Source of the DNA: a virus
Strand: one strand, 5' to 3'
Length of the DNA stretch: 34,057 nucleotides
Virus record (IMG/VR): IMGVR_UViG_3300034283_000231
Coordinates: 1-34,057 of that record
This document shows positions 1-5,858 of this stretch, piece after piece (the first letter of the stretch is position 1; every line of letters starts with the position of its first letter). Position numbers and translations under genes: made by a program. The notes under the pieces were generated by a model. That model searched no databases and had not been told where the DNA came from. It worked only from the letters and a program-made list of their open reading frames with translations.

Positions 1-545
1 AACTGCTTGTATGAACTATTGCTGAACCAATTACCATAGTCATCGTAATGACCTAGGTGTCCGTTTAGAATACGAACTTCACCGCGCCAATCAAGTAGTG
101 CGACTTTGTTTGTCTTACCTAGCAGGGCTAAGGCCATAGCCTCGATGCCCACGTGGTCAATGAAGTCCACGTTGTCGGGGTAGAACTTACCGAGAATCTC
201 AGCGAACTCACGGGTGTCGCTCACGATGTCGTTACCTAGACCGCTAATAACTCCGTTGTGAATAAGTGATACACGACCTTCGGTTACGCTATGCGGGTGC
301 AGCATATCAATGCCTTTGCCGTGCGTAGCGATGCGGAAGTGAATCAGCATAGGCGAGTCGGTTAACTCACGTATGAACTCGTACTCCTCGAAGAAGTCCT
401 CGAAGTTGTACGGCTCGTGGTAGGCCATAACCTTGCCGTTGTCGACATAGGCAATGCCTGCGCCGTGGTTATTGTTCTCCCAAGCATTCTTTAGTTGTTG
501 CTTAGGTATGAAATAGTTTGGTTGATTTACGATTGCGATACACAT
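1..545 (-). CDS. Class II glutamine amidotransferase, C-terminus cut by window edge
   Basis: The visible 181 residues start MCIAI, so Cys2 becomes the N-terminal nucleophile of an Ntn-hydrolase once Met1 is removed, as in class II glutamine amidotransferases. Other family marks are NNHGAGIAYVDNGK (about residues 24-37), HFRIATHGKG with a following HPHS, and LIHNGVISG. The family releases ammonia from glutamine and passes it to a partner synthetase or ligase. A candidate partner is the amidoligase-like protein at 2319-3842 in the same leftward array. The frame stays open to base 1, so the end of the gene and any fused domain lie outside the window. The start is fixed by the Cys2 requirement and sits 7 bases after the stop of the membrane-protein gene. 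Fold assignment is firm; the substrate is unknown. Confidence 0.88.
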   Translation of the reverse strand, partial: MCIAIVNQPNYFIPKQQLKNAWENNNHGAGIAYVDNGKVMAYHEPYNFEDFFEEYEFIRELTDSPMLIHFRIATHGKGIDMLHPHSVTEGRVSLIHNGVISGLGNDIVSDTREFAEILGKFYPDNVDFIDHVGIEAMALALLGKTNKVALLDWRGEVRILNGHLGHYDDYGNWFSNSSYKQ

Positions 546-552
546 ATTGAAT

Positions 553-738
553 TTAGTTTTTATTGTTGTAGTTAACGATATACCCTAATGAGGATATAGA
601 AAAAAGAATGAAGCCCCCCACTATAAGTAGTCCCGAGGACTCAGTAGCGTAGCCGTGAGATAGTCGTGCGGTAGTCCCTATCAATAACATAAAGATTGAT
701 ACGTAGATGCCGTTGCGGAAGAAAATTTTGTCGCTCAT
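553..738 (-). CDS. Small two-helix membrane protein
   Basis: This 61-residue protein has two hydrophobic stretches, about residues 11-24 (YVSIFMLLIGTTA) and 36-56 (GLLIVGGFILFSISSLGYIV), joined by a short polar loop. It ends in Asn/Lys-rich residues. That is a hairpin topology in the inner membrane. The ATG overlaps the stop of the upstream gene (ATGA), so the two are translationally coupled, and the amidotransferase begins 7 bases downstream. I do not recognise the family. Similar small phage membrane proteins include holins and superinfection-exclusion proteins, but nothing here decides between them. Confidence 0.7.
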   Translation of the reverse strand: MSDKIFFRNGIYVSIFMLLIGTTARLSHGYATESSGLLIVGGFILFSISSLGYIVNYNNKN

Positions 739-935
739 AATTCAAATACTTCAAGTGATACATTACCTTTCTTGTCAATCCATCCTGCCTCAATCAGTCG
801 TTGGGCGGTTCGGCCGTAGTGGCCTTGTAGCAACCAAGCCTGTCCTGTTTGGACAAGTTCAGCAAATAAGAACACGACCTGTTGGTCATCAAGTTCTCCG
901 TTCTCGTATTGTATAATTAGGTCTATCTGACTCAT
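735..935 (-). CDS. DUF7417-like small phage protein
   Basis: The 66-residue protein contains IIQYENGELDDQQVVFLFAELVQTG followed by LLQGHYGRTAQRLIEAG, a pattern I recall from a widespread phage early-protein family (DUF7417-type, function unknown). The sequence is helical, and the LQGHYGRTA block is the signature. The start lies 24 bases downstream of the predicted cleavage site of the hammerhead element at 954-1004. The leader is A-rich with no Shine-Dalgarno. The stop overlaps the start of the membrane-protein gene. Family recognition is from memory; the gene call itself is strong. Confidence 0.8.
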   Translation of the reverse strand: MSQIDLIIQYENGELDDQQVVFLFAELVQTGQAWLLQGHYGRTAQRLIEAGWIDKKGNVSLEVFEL

Positions 936-953
936 AATTTCTATTATTTAATT

Positions 954-1004
954 GGTTAAGACCTACCTAAGTAGGTTTCGGGCATTATCCCTCATCAGTT
1001 AACC
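954..1004 (-). ncRNA. Hammerhead ribozyme, copy 1
   Basis: Read leftward, the element has stem I GGUUAA/UUAACC (1004-999 with 959-954) and core CUGAUGA (998-992). Stem II is GGG/CCC with a 6-base loop, then GAAA (979-976). Stem III is CCUAC/GUAGG with loop UUAG. An A-U closing pair and C at 960 complete it. These are all conserved nucleotides of a type I hammerhead. Cleavage would fall between 960 and 959, leaving a 24-base A-rich leader on the DUF7417-like mRNA. Stems II and III differ from the other copies yet stay paired, which is covariation. The stop codon of the 84-residue gene lies 4 bases upstream of stem I. Confidence 0.9.
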
Positions 1005-1008
1005 TTCA

Positions 1009-1263
1009 CTACCAACTCCCGCCACTCCAATCTTCGTTTAAGTCATACGTACCATCTTCTCTTTGAGGAGCAAGCACATAACTGAATGGCCCATCAGCCG
1101 AATCTGCTGCACTCTTTTCAGCATCATAAAGTTCTTCTAGTGATGTCATCTTATACGCTCGTCGAGCATAGCCCCCATCACAATCCTTAGCCGAATAGTT
1201 CATCCAAAAGTATCCGTCTTTTAGCAGTCTCTTCAAGATTTCATTTTCTCTTTCTAAATTCAT
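1009..1263 (-). CDS. Hypothetical acidic protein, 84 aa
   Basis: I do not recognise this protein. It has a charged helical N-terminus (MNLERENEILKRLLKDG), an aromatic middle with two cysteine-free tyrosine clusters, and an acidic Gly/Trp-rich tail ending DWSGGSW. It is flanked on both sides by hammerhead elements: copy 2 lies upstream and copy 1 begins 4 bases after its stop. If both cut, it would be carried on its own mRNA of about 330 bases. The start follows the leader pattern AAUAGAAAAU-AUG seen in neighbouring genes. Confidence 0.75.
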   Translation of the reverse strand: MNLERENEILKRLLKDGYFWMNYSAKDCDGGYARRAYKMTSLEELYDAEKSAADSADGPFSYVLAPQREDGTYDLNEDWSGGSW

Positions 1264-1281
1264 ATTTTCTATTGTTTAATT

Positions 1282-1328
1282 GGTTAAGACGCCTCGCGGC
1301 GTTTCGGCTATTGCCTCATCAGTTAACC
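1282..1328 (-). ncRNA. Hammerhead ribozyme, copy 2
   Basis: This is the most compact copy, 47 bases. Stem I is GGUUAA/UUAACC (1328-1323 with 1287-1282), then CUGAUGA (1322-1316). Stem II is GGC-AAUA-GCC, then GAAA (1305-1302). Stem III is CGCC-GCGA-GGCG, closed by a GNRA tetraloop, followed by U and the cleavage-site C at 1288. Cutting between 1288 and 1287 would leave a 24-base leader on the 84-residue protein mRNA. The UAA stop of the upstream gene lies inside stem I, so coding sequence and ribozyme overlap by 6 bases. Confidence 0.92.
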
Positions 1329-1523
1329 TTGGTCTTCTAAGTATTGAGTAAGCACCTCCTCGGCTCCGTTTAATTGGCGCTCAAGTTCGATACTCTGACT
1401 CTCTATGATATCAAACGCAACTAGTTTGTAGCGTTCGCTTTCATCAGTTGCCTCAATGAACCTCGATACCTTGTCTAGGTACGTGTCATAGGCTCTCATC
1501 ATTTCTTTCAGTTCGTGTTTCAT
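1323..1523 (-). CDS. Hypothetical helical protein, 66 aa
   Basis: The protein starts MKHELKEMMRAYDTYLDK and is predicted almost wholly helical and acidic, with ELERQLNGAEEVLTQYLEDQ at the C-terminus suggesting a coiled coil. A longer reading from 1580 would overlap most of the neighbour's end; the start at 1523 leaves one base after the neighbour's TAA and is preferred. Its own stop codon sits in stem I of hammerhead copy 2. I do not recognise the family. Confidence 0.7.
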   Translation of the reverse strand: MKHELKEMMRAYDTYLDKVSRFIEATDESERYKLVAFDIIESQSIELERQLNGAEEVLTQYLEDQG

Positions 1524-1524
1524 A

Positions 1525-1731
1525 TTATAGATTATTAAAGTATTCATCAATGCATTCAAGTTCGCTCTTGCTGTCAACATTGTACTTGCTTTTTAGGAAC
1601 TTGGCGTACTCAATGATTGCGTCAGACCAAAATATATCGAGGCCGTCAATCTTATATCCCATTGCCAACATTCGGTCGGTCATACAAAACACTCCGTATG
1701 ATTCTTCGTGGTTAATTACTGATTTGTTCAT
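1525..1731 (-). CDS. Hypothetical protein, 68 aa
   Basis: I chose the ATG at 1731 (MNKSVINHEESYG) over the upstream in-frame one at 1770. It avoids overlapping the upstream gene, and it follows the leader CAAAUAGAAACU-AUG, which matches the AAUAGAAA leaders of other genes in this arm. The product is acidic with aromatic residues (IDGLDIFWSDAIIEYAKFLKSKY) and no membrane segment. No family was recognised. It sits between two other small unknown genes with 1- and 20-base gaps and no ribozyme between them, so these three would share one processed mRNA. Confidence 0.68.
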   Translation of the reverse strand: MNKSVINHEESYGVFCMTDRMLAMGYKIDGLDIFWSDAIIEYAKFLKSKYNVDSKSELECIDEYFNNL

Positions 1732-1751
1732 AGTTTCTATTTGTTTATTTG

Positions 1752-2174
1752 TTATTGAATCGTGAACCAATCCTCGTCCATATTGAACTCGTCGATTTGC
1801 GCTTGACTAACGAATGCCTCGCAGTACCACGAATCTCCGCCATCGCTATTGGTGGTTAAGTCAGCCATTACAATGGTTCCAAGTAGGGTCTCCCACTCAC
1901 GGGTGAAGTCGTTTACATCTTCTTCGGTTCCGTCAAAGTATGTCCAAACTCGAAGTTCATTTGCTTCTTCGTGGCCTCCCTCCATTACTACTACATAACC
2001 TAATCCTAGAACCTCCTTGAGTCGTTCCTCACTAGTAATTAGTGCCTCATTTAGTTCATCATTAAGTTCAAATAGTGGTACACTATTGGTTGCCCATAGA
2101 GCCAAGGCTAGGTCGGTTACGTTTACGAATGTGAATCCGTCTTCAGTCTTAATTATTCGATTTTCCATATCCAT
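1752..2174 (-). CDS. Hypothetical acidic protein, 140 aa
   Basis: The protein starts MDMENRIIKTEDGFTFVNVTD, with another possible start two codons later. The longer open frame beginning with GTG at 2204 runs inside hammerhead copy 3 and is rejected. The sequence is strongly acidic with alternating strand-like and helical segments (ELRVWTYFDGTEEDVNDFTREWE) and one Cys near the C-terminus. I do not recognise it. Its leader after ribozyme cleavage would be 20 bases. Confidence 0.72.
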   Translation of the reverse strand: MDMENRIIKTEDGFTFVNVTDLALALWATNSVPLFELNDELNEALITSEERLKEVLGLGYVVVMEGGHEEANELRVWTYFDGTEEDVNDFTREWETLLGTIVMADLTTNSDGGDSWYCEAFVSQAQIDEFNMDEDWFTIQ

Positions 2175-2188
2175 ATTAATTGTTTTTT

Positions 2189-2238
2189 GGTTAAGATGCC
2201 TCACGGCATTTCGGCTACTGAAGCCTCATCGGTTAACC
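2189..2238 (-). ncRNA. Hammerhead ribozyme, copy 3, with U4-to-C core change
   Basis: The fold matches the other copies: stem I GGUUAA/UUAACC, stem II GGCU/AGCC with a 5-base loop, GAAA, stem III UGCC-GUGA-GGCA, then UC. The core, however, reads CCGAUGA instead of CUGAUGA, because the + strand has G rather than A at 2231. U4 is normally invariant, so this copy may be slow or inactive. Stem III has changed on both sides relative to copies 2 and 4 while staying paired, so structure was maintained at least until recently. It follows a terminator-like hairpin after the amidoligase gene. Confidence 0.8.
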
Positions 2239-2246
2239 TTTGTTTT

Positions 2247-2284
2247 GTGATAGTGAAAAAGAATGAGGGGCGCCGTGCCGCCCT
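2247..2284 (-). terminator. Leftward terminator after the amidoligase gene
   Basis: Read leftward, a GC-rich hairpin of the form GAGGG...CCCUC (with inner GGC/GCC pairs) spans about 2264-2284. It is followed by UUCUUUUUC at about 2255-2263. It lies between the amidoligase stop and hammerhead copy 3. It could stop or attenuate the transcript, or protect the 3' end of the amidoligase mRNA. Because the small genes further left show no clear promoter of their own, read-through is likely. Confidence 0.6.
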
Positions 2285-2318
2285 CACTCAACCTTAACCT
2301 TCCTGCACGGGGAACATA

Positions 2319-3842
2319 TTACAACTCGCCCTTGGCCTTGTTGACCACGAACGAACCGAACTTACTCTCTACCTCACGGCGAACGTATAAGTTCACGCTA
2401 TTGTAGGCTCGTTTCATACGCTCTATTGTACGCTCGTAGTTGTCGGCGCTTCCTAGGAAGTCAGACGCTGACTGACCCTCGAGGCATCCTCCGAATACGT
2501 ATGCTAGTGCCTGCTTACGCGCCAACTTATCGGCGCTATACTGCTGACGTAGCAACTTGTTCAACTTCTTATCGCTGAACATTGCATCGGCAACCTTAGT
2601 GAACGTAGTAAGTTCACCCTTATCAATCTGAGCGCATATCCATTGAACCAACTTCGTGCGGAACTTGATTGAATCGAGCGTTGATACGGCGCTGAAGATG
2701 CGAATCTCTACCGCGTTCTTCGGGCGGTAGCCGCGCTTGCAGTTGTGAATTGCTTTGCGTGAGCCGCCCTTCATTTCACTCTTGGTTTGAACTCCGCCGT
2801 ATTGTGTTGATAGGCGGCCTTCGTACAGGGAGAAAAGTAGCGGCGCGAACGGAGCCAACTTATCGATTAAGTCATCGGCATCCATACCTCTGCGGCTTAT
2901 TGTGATATGACCGCCACAGGCACGTGAGTAGCCTGCGTCCATAACCCAAGAGAACTCATCGAACTGCTCGAATAAATGCTTCGTGTTGAATAGGTCGAAC
3001 ACGGGAGACACGAACTCAACGCCCGTGGTTCCGTCAAGTGAACTATCTGACTCAGCGAACCAACCTCCGCCGAGGTTGCTATTAAGACGGCGTGCTCGGT
3101 TGCGTACTCCCAAGTCCTCCTTCTCGACCTCATAACCCACAAACCAATTAACCGACTCTTGGTTGAAGATGTCGTTGGTACGTGTCGTTTGGTGGTAACC
3201 TCCGAGCCTTGGTAGCGCCCCGTGAAGTTCACGTGCGGTTTGGTTCTCAAAGATTGAATTGCGACCCTCAGAATTTTCACCCCAAACGTATTGATTGGTA
3301 TCGCGATTCCGAATCTTTTGAATGATATTGTTTTGCTCGTGGTCGCTTAGATGAATAGTCTCCTCAACTCCCGACTCCGTGATGTATCGGTAGGCCGTGG
3401 TATGGTAAGCGCGATTTACAAGGTCGGTGAGTGTTAGCACTCCGTCAATCAATCGTGTAATGAATACGTATTGGTATGATTCGTCGAACTCATCGAACTT
3501 CTGAAGCATATCATCCGCTAGGTGAGCCTGTGAGATACCCGATATTGAGATATCATTTTGGCGCATCAAGTTCGGCAAGCGGAAGAATTGACCACGGCGA
3601 TAGTTCTCTCCGTCCACGTTGATTAGAACCGACGTGTGAGCCTGTAGGTCGCGGTCGATTCCGTATGCGGTGCAGTCGATTGCCGAGGGGAATCGTGATT
3701 GGGTGATGCGTTGTTCCTCCTCATCGTAGTATTGATAGACAAAATAATTGTCCTTGAACCCGAAGTAGAAGTTAAATTGAGAATTTTGGTAGGCGCGGTG
3801 CAGTTCAATCTGCCGACCCGATACGATATTGGTAACTTTCAT
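2319..3842 (-). CDS. Amidoligase-like enzyme
   Basis: This 507-residue protein carries the pattern of the Amidoligase_2 family: GYEVEKED (about residue 234; the acidic GxExE block), SSLDGTTGVEFVSPVF (about 265-280; the D...G.E.VSP block), and CGGHITIS (about 309-316; the CGxH block). The family forms amide bonds between a carboxylate and an amine with ATP and has a glutamine-synthetase-like fold. The N-terminal 220 residues and C-terminal 130 residues are not recognised and may bind substrate. The class II amidotransferase at the left edge could supply ammonia or trim a product; phage and bacterial amidoligases have been found next to such genes. The start is 18 bases after the cleavage site of hammerhead copy 4. 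The target, whether cell wall, protein or nucleotide, is unknown. Confidence 0.75.
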   Translation of the reverse strand: MKVTNIVSGRQIELHRAYQNSQFNFYFGFKDNYFVYQYYDEEEQRITQSRFPSAIDCTAYGIDRDLQAHTSVLINVDGENYRRGQFFRLPNLMRQNDISISGISQAHLADDMLQKFDEFDESYQYVFITRLIDGVLTLTDLVNRAYHTTAYRYITESGVEETIHLSDHEQNNIIQKIRNRDTNQYVWGENSEGRNSIFENQTARELHGALPRLGGYHQTTRTNDIFNQESVNWFVGYEVEKEDLGVRNRARRLNSNLGGGWFAESDSSLDGTTGVEFVSPVFDLFNTKHLFEQFDEFSWVMDAGYSRACGGHITISRRGMDADDLIDKLAPFAPLLFSLYEGRLSTQYGGVQTKSEMKGGSRKAIHNCKRGYRPKNAVEIRIFSAVSTLDSIKFRTKLVQWICAQIDKGELTTFTKVADAMFSDKKLNKLLRQQYSADKLARKQALAYVFGGCLEGQSASDFLGSADNYERTIERMKRAYNSVNLYVRREVESKFGSFVVNKAKGEL

Positions 3843-3854
3843 AAAATTGTTTTT

Positions 3855-3907
3855 GGTTAAGACGTCTCTCGACGTTTCGGCTACTATTTAAGCCTCATCA
3901 GTTAACC
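3855..3907 (-). ncRNA. Hammerhead ribozyme, copy 4
   Basis: Read leftward: stem I GGUUAA/UUAACC (3907-3902 with 3860-3855), CUGAUGA (3901-3895), stem II GGCU/AGCC with an 8-base loop, GAAA (3878-3875), stem III CGUC-GAGA-GACG, then U and C at 3861. All conserved core bases are intact. Cleavage between 3861 and 3860 would give the amidoligase mRNA an 18-base leader. The upstream 65-residue gene ends inside the catalytic core: its UGA stop is the first UGA of C-UGA-UGA. Confidence 0.92.
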
Positions 3908-4095
3908 TCGTATGGTATTGTCTCAGTCCATCCGAACGATACCACGATACCTGCATCTAGGTACTCAGATAGCATCTTGTATGTGTACGTTTCTTTGGCA
4001 TCTAGATTGCTTTGTTCGGGGAAGAAGTGGTCGACTGCCACGCCTGTGTTTCCGTTTCTAATATAGTTGCGGTAGAAGAAATTGTAGGTTTTCAT
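3898..4095 (-). CDS. Hypothetical protein, 65 aa
   Basis: The protein reads MKTYNFFYRNYIRNGNTG at its start and is rich in aromatic residues, with a helical middle (AKETYTYKMLSEYLDAG). It is the first protein gene after the long structured-RNA region, 34 bases downstream of the tRNA-like element. Its last codons and stop lie in stem I and the core of hammerhead copy 4. I do not recognise the family. Confidence 0.72.
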   Translation of the reverse strand: MKTYNFFYRNYIRNGNTGVAVDHFFPEQSNLDAKETYTYKMLSEYLDAGIVVSFGWTETIPYEVN

Positions 4096-4129
4096 AGTAA
4101 TTGTTTTTAGATTGATTGATTAAAGTTTG

Positions 4130-4180
4130 ACTGCCGTAGGGACTCGAACCCTATGCACATTGTGCACTCCGAGCGGCAGT
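4130..4180 (-). ncRNA. Mini tRNA-like element lacking D and anticodon arms
   Basis: Read leftward, a perfect 7-bp acceptor-type helix (ACUGCCG at 4180-4174 with CGGCAGU at 4136-4130) encloses three parts. They are a 7-base linker CUCGGAG, a 5-bp hairpin (UGCAC-AAU-GUGCA, 4166-4154) and a canonical T-arm. The T-arm has stem UAGGG/CCCUA (4153-4149 with 4141-4137) around the loop UUCGAGU. The next base would be discriminator C; no CCA is encoded. Total 51 nt, against about 75-90 for a tRNA. It could be a processing signal for RNase P or RNase Z, a tRNA mimic, or the 3' end of the longer RNA upstream. Confidence 0.65.
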
Positions 4181-4813
4181 TATTTGCCTTGAACGGAAGA
4201 ACATTTTTAGCGGCCTGTGGGGAAACCCTGCTGACCGCATACGTTGTTAGTTCTACCACATCCTCGCATTCTTTGGCGATGCTTTTTACGCACCGCATAT
4301 CCTGTCTATTGAGGTTGTTGTTCTTGGCTTTGTTTTGACTTGATTCACTTGAGTGTTCCTGTGGCGTTCATTGGCTCCCCCTCAACCGCTTGAAACGTCC
4401 GCGCCACGGCGCTTTGTTTTCTTTTGATTGAGGCTCGGTTTCTTACGGCTACCATACTTGGTCTCGCTCGTCTTGTCTTACCTGCCCTTGCTACTTTCGT
4501 TCGGAGTGTGCTAACCTACTGATGCTACTCATTTAGATTACTTCGCCTACTCTACCTGACCTGACCTGCTACTCCGCTCTTAAACGCCCGACAAACTTTG
4601 AGCCGTGGCTCGCTGAATGAATCGTACTAAGTTCACAAGGTGGGTTTCAGATATTTGGGAGGCACTTTCGTTAGCCTCACTCCGCCTATCGTCACTTGGG
4701 ACTTTCCTGCCTACTCTACTCTTATCTCGGCTCCGCCTCTGATTTCGTGTTTCGGTTGATATTTCAAAAAACATTGTCGGCTTGCTAGTGCTGTCGGCCC
4801 GTTGGCCTTTCGA
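4181..4813 (-). ncRNA. Candidate large structured leader RNA
   Basis: A consensus promoter (4819-4849) reads leftward into about 630 bases with no convincing protein gene. Hairpins visible in the RNA sense include GUGCC-free examples such as GGCC-AACG-GGCC within UGUC/GACA (4792-4815), GAGC-CACG-GCUC (4600-4611), and GCGGUC...GGCCGC with an inner GGG-UUU-CCC (4210-4238). The 11-base sequence GUAGAGUAGGC occurs twice (4709-4719 and 4545-4555), and CAGGU is repeated in tandem next to the second copy. The base composition is purine-rich on the transcribed strand. It ends at the tRNA-like element. I cannot assign it to a known RNA class; large phage RNAs found near tRNAs (GOLLD, ROOL) are the closest idea, unproven. 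Confidence 0.55.
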
Positions 4814-4818
4814 CACCA

Positions 4819-4849
4819 CAAACATACAACGACTTTACAATTCTGCAAA
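4819..4849 (-). promoter_or_regulatory. Leftward Bacteroidota-type promoter
   Basis: On the minus strand TTTG (4849-4846) is followed after 19 bases by TATGTTTG (4826-4819), matching the Bacteroidota consensus TTTG and TAnnTTTG with normal spacing. The start site should be near 4813. It is the only full-consensus promoter I see for the leftward arm, so the structured RNA and the genes to its left probably share it. Confidence 0.8.
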
Positions 4850-4905
4850 CTTTTGCCAAAAGAAATTTCGATGACCCTCGCCGCGTAATAGGAATATATA
4901 GGGCT

Positions 4906-5123
4906 AACTACTTGATAATCAGCACCCAAAAAAAACTTTACCCCGACCCTTAATTTGTAATCAGTCTAAATAAAAGTAACTGAGAATCAATGAGTTAGTA
5001 ACAGCCTCAGAATCAACAAGTTAGTAACTCACTGAAACCTAGTAAGATACAACTAATTGAAATACAATAAGTTAACGCAACTAATTGATACTCAAGGACT
5101 CCCAATAACTACTTGATAGTCAA
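4906..5123. repeat. Iteron-like repeat cluster
   Basis: Copies of a motif close to AACTAnTTGATAnTCAA occur at 4906-4921, 5051-5067 (degenerate), 5079-5095 and 5107-5123. In opposite orientation, two 22-base copies matching at 19 positions lie at 4981-5002 and 5007-5028 (GAATCAA..AGTTAGTAAC). Several contain the short inverted repeat TTGA-N3-TCAA. The surrounding A+T-rich block separates the leftward and rightward arms. Binding sites for an initiator or repressor, or a replication origin, are the natural readings; no initiator gene is visible in the window. Confidence 0.6.
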
Positions 5124-5429
5124 TGGGATACAAAAACCCTCGGGCTACCTATTCAGCCGACTAAACGCACAAAACAACCAATTAAACGTCTAGGCAAATA
5201 ATCAAGGTTTCTCCCTAGTACGTATAGGTTTACGCCGTATACTATAGTAAACAAAAAAGCAACCTAAATAGTAGGGGTTAAACGTACCTATTCTAGTGAA
5301 GTTTAACGATAGTTTGTCTAGGGGTTAAATGGCAGGGGGATTGATGCAGGTTTACGACCAACACAACCCGTAAAAAGAACACGTTTTCTCCACCATCCCA
5401 ACCCGTATACCCCCCGAAAAGCATACCTA
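5124..5429. other. A+T-rich non-coding stretch
   Basis: I see no gene here. The stretch holds one 6-bp inverted repeat GTTTAC/GTAAAC (5228-5233 and 5247-5252) around a GTATAC palindrome, and short runs of G or C. It lies downstream of the second structured RNA and upstream of the iteron-like cluster. It may hold the terminator of that RNA, but none is clear. Confidence 0.4.
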
Positions 5430-5853
5430 ATGCGGTGCAAAGTATACTCTCTACTTTAATGCCTACCCGTCAAGGAAACGCTAAAAAGTTAGAACGTAAA
5501 TGGTTGACAACGAGGGGCTTGGGTTCGGCATTCCGTTTCGGGTTCGGGTCGCACGCGTCTAGTATATATAATTATCCCCACCATACCTACGACTCCATAG
5601 GGGATACGATACCCCGACAATCGGTTGATAAGTCCTGTGGGAGCGGAAAAGACATAGGGTGGAGGCAAAAGAACCGTTCAATCACGATTGGGCACACGGC
5701 CTCCTTGATACATCGTTCGTTTTAGCTTCGCTCTTTGTTCATTGCAGTTACAGACACTCGCCTTGGGGGCTGTCTTCCACTGCAATCTTACCGTGGTTAC
5801 GGCTAGGATACGTTCACGTTTACTCGTCTCACGTATGCTTAACTAGTCTCTAC
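5430..5853 (-). ncRNA. Second candidate structured RNA
   Basis: A consensus leftward promoter at 5859-5889 reads into this stretch. Consecutive hairpins follow from the predicted 5' end. The first is ATACGT/ACGTAT (5808-5813 with 5831-5836). The second is CCGT-ACGG (5791-5802). The third is long: ATTGCAGT/ACTGCAAT (5741-5748 with 5779-5786), continued by GACA/TGTC and GCC/GGC. A later one is TATCCCC/GGGGATA (5573-5579 with 5600-5606). Open frames on either strand look random. The 3' end is a guess. No known RNA class was recognised. Confidence 0.55.
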
Positions 5854-5858
5854 TGAGG

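Noticed and set aside
4130-4180. Attachment site made from a tRNA 3' end
   Set aside because: The element has its own matching 5' acceptor strand, so it is not just a tRNA tail, and no integrase gene is in the window. Not excluded.
4107-4298. Open frame of 63 codons on the minus strand
   Set aside because: It runs straight through the tRNA-like fold and a strong hairpin, has Cys-rich random-looking composition, and lacks a leader like those of its neighbours.
4671-4707. RNase P-like words GGAAAGTCC and GAAAGTGCC on the minus strand
   Set aside because: They occur in the order found in bacterial RNase P RNA, but the other conserved parts, especially the ACAGAA...CGGCUUA segment near the 3' end, are missing.
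4130-4813. Transfer-messenger RNA
   Set aside because: There is a T-arm, but the acceptor helix closes within 51 bases, no tag ending in ALAA is seen, and no terminal CCA is encoded.
4580-4825. Open frame of 81 codons on the minus strand
   Set aside because: Its ATG is inside the -7 box of the promoter at 4819-4849, so it would not be on the transcript; composition looks random.
4906-5123. CRISPR array
   Set aside because: Repeat copies are imperfect, occur in both orientations and have uneven spacing.
5435-5725. Open frames of 96 and 65 codons on the + strand (5435-5856)
   Set aside because: They oppose the consensus promoter at 5859-5889, cover RNA hairpins, and show no protein-like pattern.
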